Shown: one piece after another, positions 53,087 through 64,000 of the stretch
How positions within the stretch are numbered: position 1 is the stretch's first letter
Layout: every line of letters begins with the position of its first letter
Source of the DNA: Pyrocephalus nanus
Taxonomy: Eukaryota > Chordata > Aves > Passeriformes > Tyrannidae
Direction of reading: 5' to 3'
Length of the DNA: 64,000 bases
NCBI GenBank assembly: GCA_038380795.1
Contig: CM076261.1
Coordinates: 38,031,866-38,095,865, forward strand
The notes under the pieces: model-generated
What the model saw: only the letters and a program-made list of their open reading frames with translations
Database searches by the model: none
Told to the model about the DNA's origin: nothing
Translations under genes and position numbers: made by a program

Positions 53087-54364
53087 CTAGGAGAAAGAAA
53101 CAAAATACAACTAATTGACAACAGCTTCATGGAAAATTTTTTGCCTCCAGCCCACACTATCCAGGAACCATGAAGCAGCAATATTCCAAGCTTAATAAGA
53201 TGCAAATAAACTAACAATTAATACTATATTAAACATTTGGCAACTACAGTGACTGAAACAAAGTTATATTACCTAACACTCAACGAGAAAAAAAAAGGAC
53301 ATTTTAATTTCACAAAACTGGAAATTGTTTTCAAGAATGTAAAACAACTTTCTCTGGTCAAGCATCACATCAGAAATAAAGATCAGGATTAGCATTCTGG
53401 AATCCAACCTCACATGTGGCCTGAACAGTTTGCTAAGATCAGGTTACCTCTCTAATTTGAGTTCTGTTCCTCATTTCCCAAAGTAAATGAAGGCATTATA
53501 AGGTCCATTCAATCACACTGACTAAATAGCATCAAAAAAAAAAGTCTCACGCTACTCTTAGGAAAGGCTCCTAGGCTGATGTGTACAATGAGGATGACAG
53601 TCTTGTATAATGGGGAGACTTTTGCCCTTTTTACAGTTCAAAATAGAAGTTCTTTTTATTATTAAAAAGACAGTGTAAAAGGAGGCAACTCTAAATGCAG
53701 AAAATAAGTAATTGTGCATCACTGTAGCAGACATGCTGCTTACAGAGCTCTTGATCTAACATGTTTAAAAACTCATCTGCAGGTGCACAGTTTGTCTCCA
53801 AATAAACATCATCTCCATTACCTGTCAAGCTGCTTTGTTATGTGTGTGCTTACTCCCCTCTTTCCAATCAGCTGGATGAGGCCAGTATATTTTGCTTGTC
53901 TTAGGTTTCAGAAAAAGGGCATTACTTCTAGTTACCTGCATCTCAAAGCTTCTCATTTAGCACTGTGAATTTCTCAGAGATGAGCTTCAGTGTTACAGAA
54001 ACAGCTCCCCCCATTCTCTTCACAAAACAATAAAAACTGTGTCAAGAAAAAAGCTTTCACCCTTCAAACCACCTTGGTAGAACTGTTCACAGGAATAATT
54101 TTCTGCATGGATAAGCAAATCTAATTCTATATATGAAGGTCAGCCTCATCAGGTGGCCATAATTCTAACCTATTCTAGAAAAACAAAAAATTACTAAAAA
54201 TTTGCCTTTTAGATATAGCAATATTTTCCAAGGGAAAAATGCTTCTCAGCTTCCCTTTGGACAAGATAACTGAACACAAAGTTACATTTCCCTAGTCAAA
54301 AATTAGGGGAAAAAAAGATTTAGTTAAAATTTAACTTTAACTTAGTTAAAGCTGTCAGGTTTCC

Positions 54365-54391
54365 AAAAAAAAAAAAAAAAAAAAAAAAAAA
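54365..54391 (+). repeat. A27 homopolymer tract
   Basis: Twenty-seven A bases on the plus strand in the intron between window exons 3 and 4, read as U in the DROSHA transcript. A CAAA-rich stretch follows at 54441-54480. Confidence 0.9.
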
Positions 54392-54440
54392 TCAGAGAAA
54401 AAGTTTTCCTCACAGCATTTCTCACAAAAAGGGATTAGAC

Positions 54441-54480
54441 CAAAAAACAACAAACAATCAAACAAACAAACAAAAAAACA
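54441..54480. repeat. CAAA-rich simple repeat
   Basis: Imperfect CAAA/CAAAA units over 40 bases. Confidence 0.8.
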
Positions 54481-55085
54481 TGGGAAGGACTTGTAGCAGA
54501 CAAAATGTTGTTCCTTGAACCAGAGCTGAAATTCATCTGCCTTTGTGGGGTTTGCAGAAAGCCAATTTGAAAAGTTCTTGTCTTCTCATAAGTTGTTTGT
54601 TGGTTCCTTCCACTCTTAACATTAAAAATGAAAATGTTATTAAAAATAAAAATGAAAACCAGGACAAGAGAAATTCTCTAAGACCTAATCACAATTGCTC
54701 CAGTAGTGACCAGTTATGAGAGGGGGGTAGCTGGGCTCTGCTTTTTCATTTCACGATGAACACCAGCCTCCTCTCTGGAGCCATTTCTGAAGTTAAATAA
54801 ACAAACAGCAACATATAGAAACAGAGTATAAACAGGTGCACCGGCAGACAGGATGGAATCAAATTAGATGATACTCCTCCAGAGTTTTATCCCTGTGTTC
54901 TTTTAGAAGTGCTGTGATACACCATCTAATAATGACAACCTTGCCTTTAAAATCACATCAAACCCAAAGAAATTCTAACAGAACGAGGCCTGTTATCTTT
55001 TTTCCTACTCCAAATCTTATCAACCAAGGCTCTGCTGACATTAGAACACATGAGATAGCATGCAGATGTATTATAAAAAATCTTA

Positions 55086-55110
55086 ATATATATATATATA
55101 CATATATATG
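55086..55110. repeat. (TA)n microsatellite with one CA interruption
   Basis: Alternating TA interrupted once by a C, in the intron between window exons 3 and 4; the sequence is self-complementary. Confidence 0.85.
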
Positions 55111-57337
55111 TACTATTGAAAATAGCAGCAATAGCTCAGGAAGAGTGAAGTATAAAAGAAGACTAAAATTTGTGAACTTTTAAATCTATTTCAACACAAA
55201 GCTTCGTTGAACTAATGAAACATCATGAAAAAAATTAAATAGGTTTAAATAATGCTGAACTATTGTTCGTTGTTTAAATGGGATTTATATGCCTATTGAA
55301 GTTTTTTCCCCTCTCCTCCATCAAGCACATATATACACCTAGATTTCAAAAAATTAAAATACATATGTATATAAAACCTAGATCTCATCAAAAGAGGCAT
55401 TATTATTTCTGAAGAGATGTTGTGGAAGAAAAGAGCAAAATAAAATTCAGTGGTTTTACTTTGTTGTGTCAAGTGGATAAAATTCAATTGAAGAACTGTC
55501 ATTTTCTAAAACAGTTTCACATTGTCTCTCCAACAGAACCATTTAATCTTCTAATGTTGTAAAATGCACAGATAATACTTTCACACTGTTCTTCCCTTAC
55601 TCAATACAATAGTACAGGAATGTACAAGAAAAATCCACAAACTAAGAAGAAAATCATTGCAATCTTGAAAGAAAAAACATGTTCTAATGATGCCATTATA
55701 ACATGACATTTCAAAGCGCTACAGATTTCTTTTATGCTTACATATTTTGATGTCCACACGCATCTCTAAAAACATTTCCTTGTAAAATACAAAGTTTGCC
55801 AGTAAAAAAATCACACAAAATCTCAAAATTAACACTCCCACTCACAAACAGCACTGACTTGTATATAATACAGACATTCACAGTTCAGTGACACAAGGAA
55901 CAAGCATATATGCATTCCTTCATACTAAATAAAAAAGCAAGTTGTCAGATAGCTGAAATCAGCATATCTTCAGCAAAATCACTGCAGTTATGTCAGTGCA
56001 TACCATTCAAATGATGACAACTTGTGGATCAGCATGTACCTTGCACTGCAGAAACCATAGACAAGTTAAGGCTGTTAAGGCTGTATAACAGTTTCTATTA
56101 TGGCATCCTGGTTTAGCACTCATTTGAAGCAGCTAAGGTACAATTTTCCACAGTGAGAGTTCACATGTATTTTTGTATTTCATGTTTTCAGAAACTGTCC
56201 TATTTTCTTTTTTAGAAACTTAGAAAGTTTTAGCCAGAACAAAAGCACTCAGAGTGAAATCAAGGGAAAAATTATCCTGCCCAAGTTACTTATTATCGAG
56301 TAGTTTACTAAATGTAATGCTGCCATACTTAAAAATGTGAACTGGAAAAAAATATTTAGCAGGTTGCCCTAGCTGCAGTGTGGGGACAGGTTTTTTGGTT
56401 GACAAACAAAACTTCTCCTTAGGCACGATACCGAGACACACTTCTTCTTCAGAAACTAAGAAGTTGAACTAAGAGTAAAGGAGGAAAATGAAGTAAAAAA
56501 AAGAAAGATATTACAACTGAGAATGCTGCATGGAGTCTCAAATATTAGGTCCAAAACACATCCCTACTACCAAGGCACCACCCTCTGATACTGACCAAAC
56601 TACGCAAATAGAACCCTGCAGTTCATGGGTCCTGAATGAAGGACATTCATCTATTCTTGTGACCCACATTTCTTAACAGTGAAAGTCAGAAAAATGGGCT
56701 GAATTCACATTAACACCAGATTTGAAAGGAGTTGTGTTCAGAGAACATATGCTTTAAAATACTAATTGTTCTAAAAATAATCAGGCCATAGGGGTTTCAA
56801 ACTACGCACTGAAAATTAATACATGCATTAATTATTGTACACAAAATTCCTCAGTGCGAGAGCAACACAGAAACAATGTTGAAAAAACTACATAGGCAGA
56901 AAACCACTTTTTCCATATTCAGGGCATTATTTGAATAGCACACATTAAACAGAGCTGTCAATAGAGGGTCAAAAGAGGAAGAGGAAAGTAAATATTAAAC
57001 AGTTACTATTTCTGTGGTCCTGTGTTGGGGAAAAGAGAATGAAATCATGCACATAAAGACTGTCTGAGAAAACAGGAAAGTTTTACACACATAAAATATC
57101 ACCATTCCTTTTAACATGCACATTGAAAAAGCAACCCTCTGGAAATCCACCCTTCAGTAGAGCAGCAGAGGGTATAATTCTTCCCAGGGTTGGAACAACT
57201 CAATTAACTGTTCCTATAGCAATCTGCAACTGCCACTGGTCATTTTTTCCCTTTTTAATTTAGTCTGTGACAAACTGTCTGAAATAAGACATGTACATGT
57301 CATTGGATTGCTCATAATTAACAATTATTTGCTTTAC

Positions 57338-57507
57338 CATGCCAGGGCTGGTAACAATCATCCCTTTGCATTCTTCTGCATATTTCTGCCATTCCAGTTC
57401 TTCCCACTGAAGCATGTTGGCAATCTCCTCTTCAGGCACCAGAGCTTTACTGCACCGTAACAAGTAGAGAAGAATCTGATGCATTGACAGTACTTCTTTT
57501 CCTCCAT
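57338..57507 (-). CDS. DROSHA: DROSHA window exon 3 (691-747), central domain
   Basis: The exon encodes DGGKEVLSMHQILLYLLRCS, then a stretch containing EEEIANMLQWEELEWQKYAE, ending VTSPGM. It is almost identical to human over 57 residues. It starts by completing an Asp codon split from exon 2 and ends on a complete ATG codon before donor GTAAAG. Reading through the donor would give a short tail and a stop at 57260. The following intron (53087-57337, 4251 bp) holds a 27-nt A tract, CAAA and TA repeats, and otherwise only AT-rich sequence. Confidence 0.96.
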
Positions 57508-58499
57508 CTTAAAACCATAAATAAATAAAACACATGTCAGAGATCCACTCCAAAAGCATGAGCATAAGACACAATATGCAAAACACAAATTATTTGTATG
57601 AGCAAAATAAAATGCAAAATGCTTAAGTGATCTGACAAATATGAAGGCAAATGTTTTATTGATGAATACCGCACATGCATAAACACTTGGCTAAACTAAA
57701 GCAGTAACAGTAGTGGTAGCGAGAGTAGCAGTTTTATCATACTGTAAAGCTAAAAGTTTCTAACTTGCCTGAAAAAAATTTAAAGTGAGCAGGCAGAACA
57801 ATCAGTTACATTGTCCAGTTATATCTTCCTTTTCACAATTTTATCATTCTTTTTACAACAGTAGTTAAAAAGCCCTTAGGCGTTATGCGGCTTTTTTTAA
57901 GAACACTCAAAATTTTAGAGGATACTTCTGGATGAATATAGAAAGCTATCCCTGCACTTTAAAATCATCTGTAGTGCTTACATGCTGTAACTGCAGTAAT
58001 GAAGACTAAAGAGCCTCATGCTGTCTCCTGTCACTAAATGAATCAAGGGCATGTGAAAATTGCTAAATACTTCTGAGACTCCAGGAAAAACACACAGCAA
58101 AGGTTGCTTGCAACAAAAGAACACAGTATAATCTGACTGGCTTCAGGTTGCCAGCTACAGATGTGAATATGCAAACAGGAAACGCAAGTGATGGTTCTGA
58201 CAGATCACCACTCAGAAGACACTGACTATTCAAATTCAGTATGCCCGCTCACAGGAGTAAAAAGATACGATATGTTACTAAAATGCTTTAATCTTGGCAT
58301 ACATCTCTCCAACTCCCTCCTTTAATAACAGGGTATTAATCTGTAGGTATGGAGGAATCTTCAAGTTTCATCTCCACAGAGCATGAATGTTGATTTACTT
58401 CTCTTCCACAGGATGCAAAAACCATCTGGTTCTTCCACTAAGTATATTCTTTCTATCACTACACCCACTAAAAAGTAATGCTGAAGCCTTGGAGTAATA

Positions 58500-59138
58500 T
58501 GGGGCATGATGCCACAGCACAAGGAATATGATTCCAGGCACATGGAATGACCCATGGGGCAGCAGATTGAAGAGAACTGTTGCCCGACAGGTGGATGGAC
58601 CTACAAGGAGAGGTCCATCAAAGACTGTCTCCCATGGGGAGGGACCTCCACAGAAGCAGGGGAAGGACTCAGAGCTATGACCTCCCTGTGATGAAGACTA
58701 TGGTGATGCCGGTTGTCCCCCTGCAGCCCACAGAAGATCATTGGGGTGCAAAGACCTATCCCTGCACCCGATGGAGGAGTAACCCACAGGACAGCAGACT
58801 GGCAAGAACTGCTGTCCGAGATTGAACTCAGTGATTGCAAACCCTCTTCCCCATCCCCCTGCATTGCTGGGGGGAGAAGGGAGAACACGGAGGGAAGGGA
58901 GGTGGGAGGGTGGAGGGAAGATGTTTGTTTAAGACTGTTTTATTTCTCACTCTCTTAGTTTTATCTTGTTTGCAATAAATTTAAGTTTTATTCCCTACGT
59001 TGAGTCTGCTTTGCCCTTATCTATCCTGATGAATTCCTTGCTGTTTTTTTTTTTTTTCTCCTCTGCTACTTTGCAGAGGGAGACTGAGAGAGTGACTTTG
59101 TGGGTATCCGGGCATCTAGCCAGGGTCAAACCACCACA
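58500..59138 (+). mobile_element. LTR-like block of an avian endogenous retrovirus (ERVL-like), antisense to DROSHA
   Basis: The 3' part reads as a typical avian LTR: a G-rich stretch around 58870-58920, a promoter-like segment, AATAAA at about 58975, 'ttgagtctgctttgcccttat', 'agagggagactgagagagtg', and an end 'ccagggtcaaaccaccaca' closing in CA. This resembles abundant bird LTR families that end in 'gggttaaaccac'. The 5' edge is not visible to me and the coordinate is approximate; no internal viral genes are seen, so it is probably a truncated or solo LTR. Family naming is from memory. Confidence 0.65.
58892..58917 (+). other. G-quadruplex-capable tract inside the LTR-like block
   Basis: At least five GGG runs separated by one to four bases, on the plus strand. 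Similar G-rich segments occur in related avian LTRs. Confidence 0.55.
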
Positions 59139-59692
59139 CTCATTTAAACTCCAAGAGGGAATCCTAAATGGGAAAAGTATATGACAAGCCTCACTGGAAA
59201 CAGAAAATACTTCTAAATAGCTACAGGGACAGATTTTTCAATGTGCAAAATTGTCCTTCAAATTAAAGGGGGACTCCATTTACTAGACTTGTTTTTCTTT
59301 GTCAACAAACTAGATTATACTGTTATGCAAGAGGTAGCCCACATCCAACAATCACTGAAATAAAAGTGTATCCTTACCCTCTGAAGACATGTACAGGTTA
59401 CTATAGACTGTCAAAGTTGGAGACCCTTTCATGGTCAGAACATGCAGTATTTGGAACCTAAAGTGTGTTTTTTTTAGTCTTTTACTCTCTGACTACATTT
59501 AACAACATAAAAACCTATGACAATGAATACAATACAGCAACTATTCCACATGCTTTGCGTCTCTGGCACTCAGTACACCTGGTATGTCTAGCTTGAAGCT
59601 CAGAGCTACCCATCAAGGCCTGTCTTTAAGTAAATCCACACAGAACACCTGACATTCCCAACCTCATTATTTTTAGACCATGTTGGAAAAAT

Positions 59693-59712
59693 AAGAAAGA
59701 AAGAAAGAAAAG
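59693..59712. repeat. (GAAA)n microsatellite
   Basis: About four to five AAGA units in the intron between window exons 2 and 3. Confidence 0.85.
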
Positions 59713-61080
59713 TAGAGGGGATAGGAAATCAGCAATTCATTTCTATCTTTACAGAGACAGTTGATGGGTGTGTGGAGATCTGATGCACCAACGTATTCTT
59801 TGATTAGACATAAGACATGTTCTGCAAACATACCTGAAGGAAATAGATTCCTACTATTTAAAAATTAAAAATCTCCAAGGATATCTCAAAAAAAATCAAT
59901 AAAAAATGAAAACTTGATTAAAAAACGCCTGTCAAAAAGATGCTAAAAAGCAACTAAATATGCAGAAATATCAGAAAAAAGACATTTTTAAAAAGAGTTA
60001 GAAGGCTGGGAACTTTAAAGAAGAAGCAGCACACAGGAATAACATGTTATAGAAACTTATCTCTCTTTATCACTGAACAATCCAACAGCACAGAAAGAGC
60101 TGACTTCTAAATTAAAATAAAAAAAGAAGAATCAGAATATAAAAACCCTGAACAGGAAAACACCCTCAAGCTACACAAACCAGGCAGGTCAAACTTGTTC
60201 TCATCTTGTGATGAGGTCAAGTTAATCAGCCACATGTGGCTTGATAGCTTATTTTGTAAATTGCTTCAGCAAAACCAAATCAATGTTTGCTAGCAAGCCT
60301 CAGAGCTCTGCTTCTGATTGAACAGTGCTGTGTATCCAGGAAGGACCAATTAGAAAAATAGTCATCTAACCATCAGTACTCTCTATGGTAACGAGCCAAA
60401 CCTCATTTTGCTCCAGCTATAATTAATATCCCAGCTAAGTTTCAAAGCCCAGAGCAAAGAGCACCTCCAGGCCACAGCCCTCTTGATGAATATTGTTCCA
60501 TGTTTCATGTGCACCCTCAGTCCAGCAGCTGAAACACATCCTTCTGTCCACATAGCCCTTCTGGAGTAATCACTGGCAGGACCACAGCAGGACACATTTT
60601 CACTGCAGCCACGACATTTACATCAACTGAAAGTCTGCCCTAGTATCTCAGGATGTGTTAAACGTCTACAAAAGCTGTTCACTCAAAATGAGCTCCACGC
60701 TGAAGCTCGTCCTTTGATGGCAGGCTGGGGTTGAATTGTATTGGAACAGTGTGTTTTGTCTTTCATAATTTGCTATAAGGTTTCAGCTTGCATTAAGATA
60801 AAGAAACAATATGAGAAACATGCTCAGGGACGCCAATTGTGCTGACCCTCAAAATTGCACATCAAGATTTTCAATATAATCACACCATGAAGAGGAGAGG
60901 GGACATGAAATAGGCGAGATTAGGTAACAGCACTTCTCAAATGGCACAGCTCCACTGCAGAGCAGGACAAGGATGACCAAGTACTGCCTAAAATGACTAC
61001 AGAAACGAAAGCTGGAAGTGAGACTTAGCCTACCCATCTTGAATTCCAGTTCTGAGTAAACCATCCACACTGCCAGCAAG

Positions 61081-61205
61081 CACAGAATCACAGAATATGG
61101 TGAGCTGGAGGGAACCCACAAGGATCATGGAGTCTAACTCCCAGCGCCGCACAGGATCATACCCAAGAGTCATGCTATTTGCCCGAGAGAACTGCCTGAC
61201 AGAAG
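61081..61205 (-). mobile_element. Short CR1 LINE 3' end, sense to DROSHA
   Basis: The plus strand reads 'cacagaatcacagaatatgg', then 'acccacaaggatcatggagt' and 'cgccgcacaggatcatac', the reverse complement of a bird CR1 3' tail. It appears to belong to the same subfamily as the copy at 24540-25233 (shared 'gatgatcc' and 'gggtccc' tail). Only about 125 bases survive. It lies 146 bp upstream (plus strand) of window exon 2 edge, in the intron that follows that exon. Confidence 0.82.
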
Positions 61206-61350
61206 CACCAGATTTCTGCACTGACTGAACCATGGGAATTGCAACAAGGGGGTTTTTTTTGTAGACAGTTTTGTCAGAGGATTTTTTTGGAGGGTTTTTT
61301 TTAAGTTTTTTAAATCTCATTTCTATAAAGCTATGTAATACAAACATTAC

Positions 61351-61425
61351 CTGGAAGAAATCTCACAAACCGTGGCATGAAGTGATACCTGGGACAGGAA
61401 ACAGAATCATTTTCAAGTGAAGGAC
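61351..61425 (-). CDS. DROSHA: DROSHA window exon 2 (666-691), central-domain zinc-ligand segment
   Basis: The exon reads GPSLENDSVS then CPRYHFMPRFVRFLP. The Cys and His four residues apart (C676 and H680 in human numbering) are two ligands of a structural zinc in the human enzyme and both are kept. The ten residues before the Cys differ clearly from human (which has a second Cys at 675), with no length change, suggesting a tolerant loop. The acceptor AG is at 61426-61427 and the donor GTAATG begins at 61350. The following intron (57508-61350, 3843 bp) holds an LTR-like block, a GAAA repeat and a CR1 fragment, otherwise nothing recognised. Confidence 0.95.
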
Positions 61426-62604
61426 CTTAAATATGAAAAAAAATACAGAAAATTTATGAACAGCAACATATCTGCCAAAGAAGAAGAAGAGCAACTTTGC
61501 TGCAAATGTAATTAATGAACGGTGATTATATTTGATAGGGCCTAAGTTGCAATTTGAAATGTAATAAATGCACAGCAGAGAGGAACAGAGAGAACTTGCA
61601 GTGAAAGCTCTCAAATAGATAATTTAAAAGAAATCTACAATAATTTCAAAATAAAAAGAACCTAACAAAACTCCCAGTACTTTTATGTAAAACACTAATT
61701 CAAAAAGATTGGTTTACATAATCAATTAATTATTTCACTTAAGCCTTACAGATACAAGCACTGGTTTACTAGCTCCTCCCAATTAGTGGGGTGTTTTTTG
61801 TTTACAGTAACAAAGATAACAAGGAAATTTCCATGGTACTATTTTGTGGGGGTATTCTCATTACCTATTCATAATAAAAAGCTTTACATAAAAATAAAAA
61901 CTAAAGAAGTAAATACCTAGTGTTGAAAAAGAAAGAACAATCAGAAGCAGTGATATGAAAGACAACAATATATTTAGCATCATGCCAAAGACTACACAAA
62001 ATGTATTAAACCTGAATGCTCCTCTGCTTAACTGCAGTGAGTGCAGAGTACATCTCCACAAAGTTAAGACACCATGACCTACAGATACCGAAATATAATT
62101 CATTTTTCTTTGACAACATGGGAAGTATCATCCATGAAGTTCTCCTTTTTTGCAGTCTTCATAGAAACAAGTATTTTCATCTCGTCAAGTCAAAAACTTT
62201 CAGCTCTAATGATACGTTATCCTTCCACAACTCTGTATGACACTGCTTTGTAAGTTGACTGTAGAGAAATACTGTATGAGTAACTTGCTTGTTAGCTCAT
62301 AAAAAAAGAGAGTAGTTGACTTGACACTTTGGCTTTCAAAATACCATGCTTATGATACTCTGAAACATTAAATGTACAGTAATATTTACTGTTTGATTAA
62401 AAAGAACAGTTTTGGATTAAAGCAGAAATTTAGTTTATTTGTGAGAATACAGAGCCAAGTTTGTGCATTTTCATTGCTAAAGAGTTCACACTATTGAATT
62501 CTAATATATTTCATCTTCTTGAAGAATAAAGTGTAAGATTGTTCCTCTCACATAAAACTGCATTTACATTGCCATTTTGAGGATCCTTTCAAAGGCAAAG
62601 TTAC

Positions 62605-62686
62605 CTTTAAGATTCCAGTCATACAGCTCCAAAATATCTTTGAATAGATATGAAGAGAACAGCTCAAGACCTCTCACACAAAAATT
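62605..62686 (-). CDS. DROSHA: DROSHA window exon 1 (human residues 639-666), central domain
   Basis: The translation starts NFCVRGLELF and ends LYDWNLKG, with the last codon split after its first base. It matches the central domain, which with the RNase III domains forms the body of Drosha and senses the basal stem of pri-miRNA. Against human I see conservative changes (K to R, LFLFR to SYLFK). The acceptor is TTTTTCCAG at 62687-62695 and the donor is GTAAC at 62600-62604. A 62-bp tandem repeat begins just upstream of the acceptor. The preceding exon is not in the window. The following intron (61426-62604, 1179 bp) shows nothing but AT-rich sequence. Confidence 0.95.
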
Positions 62687-64000
62687 CTGGAAAAACAAAG
62701 AAATAAACAAAAATTATAATTATATAATACTGTAATACAAATAATGCCACTGAAAAACAAAGAAAGAAACCAAATCTATAATTATGTAATACTGTAAGAC
62801 AAACAATCCCACTCATGTATAGTTAAATAGAACAGTAAAAAACCCCAGTTTGTTTTTTTTTTTCATATTTGCCAACCATTAGATACTAGGTCTTGGAAAC
62901 AGTATTGATATCTCTGTGATTGTCAACTGTAACATAGCACAGTGGTCTTTTCAGAAAGCATTGTCAAGAAAGAGTGGCCTTGAAGACTTTATTCATGTTC
63001 AAATTGACACTTTAGACAGAAGTTATGAATCTGCAATCATGTGCCAAGCAAGCACTAAAATCCTTTCCACCTGAGCAAGCTAAGCAGATGACGTATTTCC
63101 AAGAAGTATCTTTTTCATAATTCACTTTTTCCTAAATACTCATATTAAAAGTTTATAAATCACTATCTGTGGTATCATTATCACTTACATAGCAACGTAT
63201 CAGTGCAACAGCAATTGAGGATTATGATCTCAACAGCCAACAGAAGAGGAGGAAAAAAGACGAAAGGGGAAAAAAAAAGATTCTTTTCATCAAGTGGGGA
63301 AGTGGTTAGTCCAATGAAGGAACTTATAAACCTTCCTGAACAAAGTCAGGCCAGGTCGATATAAATTAGGCATGTATAATATCAGCCACAAATTTCAAAC
63401 CCAACACCACAGCCTATCTCACAAGAAATCATTAGTACAGATGGTCTGCAAATAACACTGCAGCTATTTGACCAGAAGCCCCCGAAATGGTCACTTCCCT
63501 ATTTCCCTTGGTGGGCATTTGTTGTTTCAGATCAAGATTTGCAAACAACACAGCAGATTCCCTAACAAGAAATGAATTGCTTTGATCACATTACTCTTTC
63601 TGAGGAATTTCAGGGCTGTTGCATATATTTAGATGCTGCTGAGCAACAGAAAGAGATAACTAGAAAGAAAAATGTAAATATATGTGACTAAATTAAACAC
63701 CGATCCTATCTTTGTAGTTAATATGCAGGGGTGTTTCTGTACCTACACACGCTGTTCCACTGCAGCAATTTACTTCACAAACTGGCTTCACCAGGGATTA
63801 GTTTGTGATAAAAAAAAATGTCACAAACAGATTATGAACTGAATATGCTTTGTTTGTATCCACAGGAAATTTGTTTTGGCAACAGCTTATATTAAGAATT
63901 GATAAGCAATCTTCAGGGCTTCAAACTTACGATTAAGTTTCAGCTCTGTAACTGACTTATGTCAGTGGCAAACAGTCCTGGCAAACAGATACCTCCACAT
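62687..64000 (-). other. DROSHA: Partial DROSHA intron at window edge
   Basis: The exon encoding the residues before 639 was looked for (human ending near FIEEMMPE) and not found, so this stretch is intron continuing beyond the window. Apart from the tandem repeat at 62690-62813 nothing is recognisable. Confidence 0.8.
62690..62813. repeat. 62-bp tandem duplication at the acceptor of window exon 1
   Basis: Two adjacent units (62690-62751 and 62752-62813) match at about 54 of 62 bases, both starting gaaaaacaaag and ending at cact. The first unit contains the polypyrimidine tract of the DROSHA acceptor (AG at 62687-62688). The second unit places the same CTTTGTTTTTC tract directly before another AG (62750-62751) on the minus strand. 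Confidence 0.92.

Larger units (their letters stand above)
13040..62686 (-). other. DROSHA: DROSHA gene, 3' part (22 coding exons and 3' UTR; 5' part lies beyond the window)
   Basis: DROSHA is the nuclear RNase III that, with DGCR8, cuts primary microRNA hairpins. The 22 exons found total 2211 nt (736 codons plus stop). Every junction is GT-AG and keeps one open frame. Numbered from human residue 639, the end falls exactly on 1374, and known active-site residues land on their expected numbers: E969 and D973 (RNase IIIa), E1045 (RNase IIIa), E1147 and D1151 (RNase IIIb), E1222 (RNase IIIb). Zinc ligands C676, H680 and H1026 are also kept. The copy therefore appears functional. The human comparison is from memory of the protein; the exon positions were read from the sequence. 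Exons below are numbered 1-22 within the window, in transcript order. Confidence 0.97.

Noticed and set aside
58580..58958. Overlapping frames on both strands
   Set aside because: They lie in the LTR-like block, which is non-coding in intact elements.
62814..64000. Search for the DROSHA exon preceding human residue 639
   Set aside because: No reverse-strand segment encoding the expected residues was found, so the exon must lie outside the window.
1..64000. tRNA, rRNA, snoRNA or CRISPR-like arrays
   Set aside because: No cloverleaf with A and B boxes, no rRNA segment and no regularly spaced direct repeats were seen; a covariance-model search could still reveal small RNAs.

Overview
This window looks like a piece of a bird nuclear genome. 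It is AT-rich, gene-poor vertebrate sequence with GT-AG introns. It carries several CR1 LINE fragments, two of them with the bird-type 3' end (a repeat of the ATTCTATG kind and a tail resembling 'gggtccctttcaactca'), plus two stretches that look like endogenous-retrovirus LTRs. The species or order cannot be fixed from what is visible.

One protein-coding gene can be supported: the 3' two-thirds of DROSHA, the nuclear RNase III of the Microprocessor, on the minus strand. I placed 22 coding exons between 62686 and 13341. They splice in frame at all 21 junctions, all GT-AG. They encode 736 residues plus a stop and align without a net gap to human residues 639-1374 (human DROSHA is 1374 aa; comparison from memory). 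The window therefore holds the end of the central domain, both RNase III domains, the dsRNA-binding domain and the C-terminal tail. The proline-rich and RS-rich N-terminus, the start of the central domain and the promoter lie beyond position 64000.

Layout: 1-13040 is 3' flanking DNA with no convincing gene (a TG microsatellite and a G-quadruplex-capable G tract). 13040-13340 is a short 3' UTR with an AATAAA signal. 13341-62686 is the DROSHA exon/intron array. 62687-64000 is part of a further intron. Introns range from 112 to about 4300 bp. They hold four CR1 fragments (one antisense to the gene, three sense), two LTR-like blocks (both on the plus strand, antisense to DROSHA) and simple repeats.

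The most unusual structure is a 62-bp tandem duplication next to the first exon in the window (62690-62813). It copies the polypyrimidine tract and creates a second AG, a decoy acceptor that would add an in-frame stop. I found no sign of a new multi-gene system; most of the rest is ordinary intronic and intergenic DNA.
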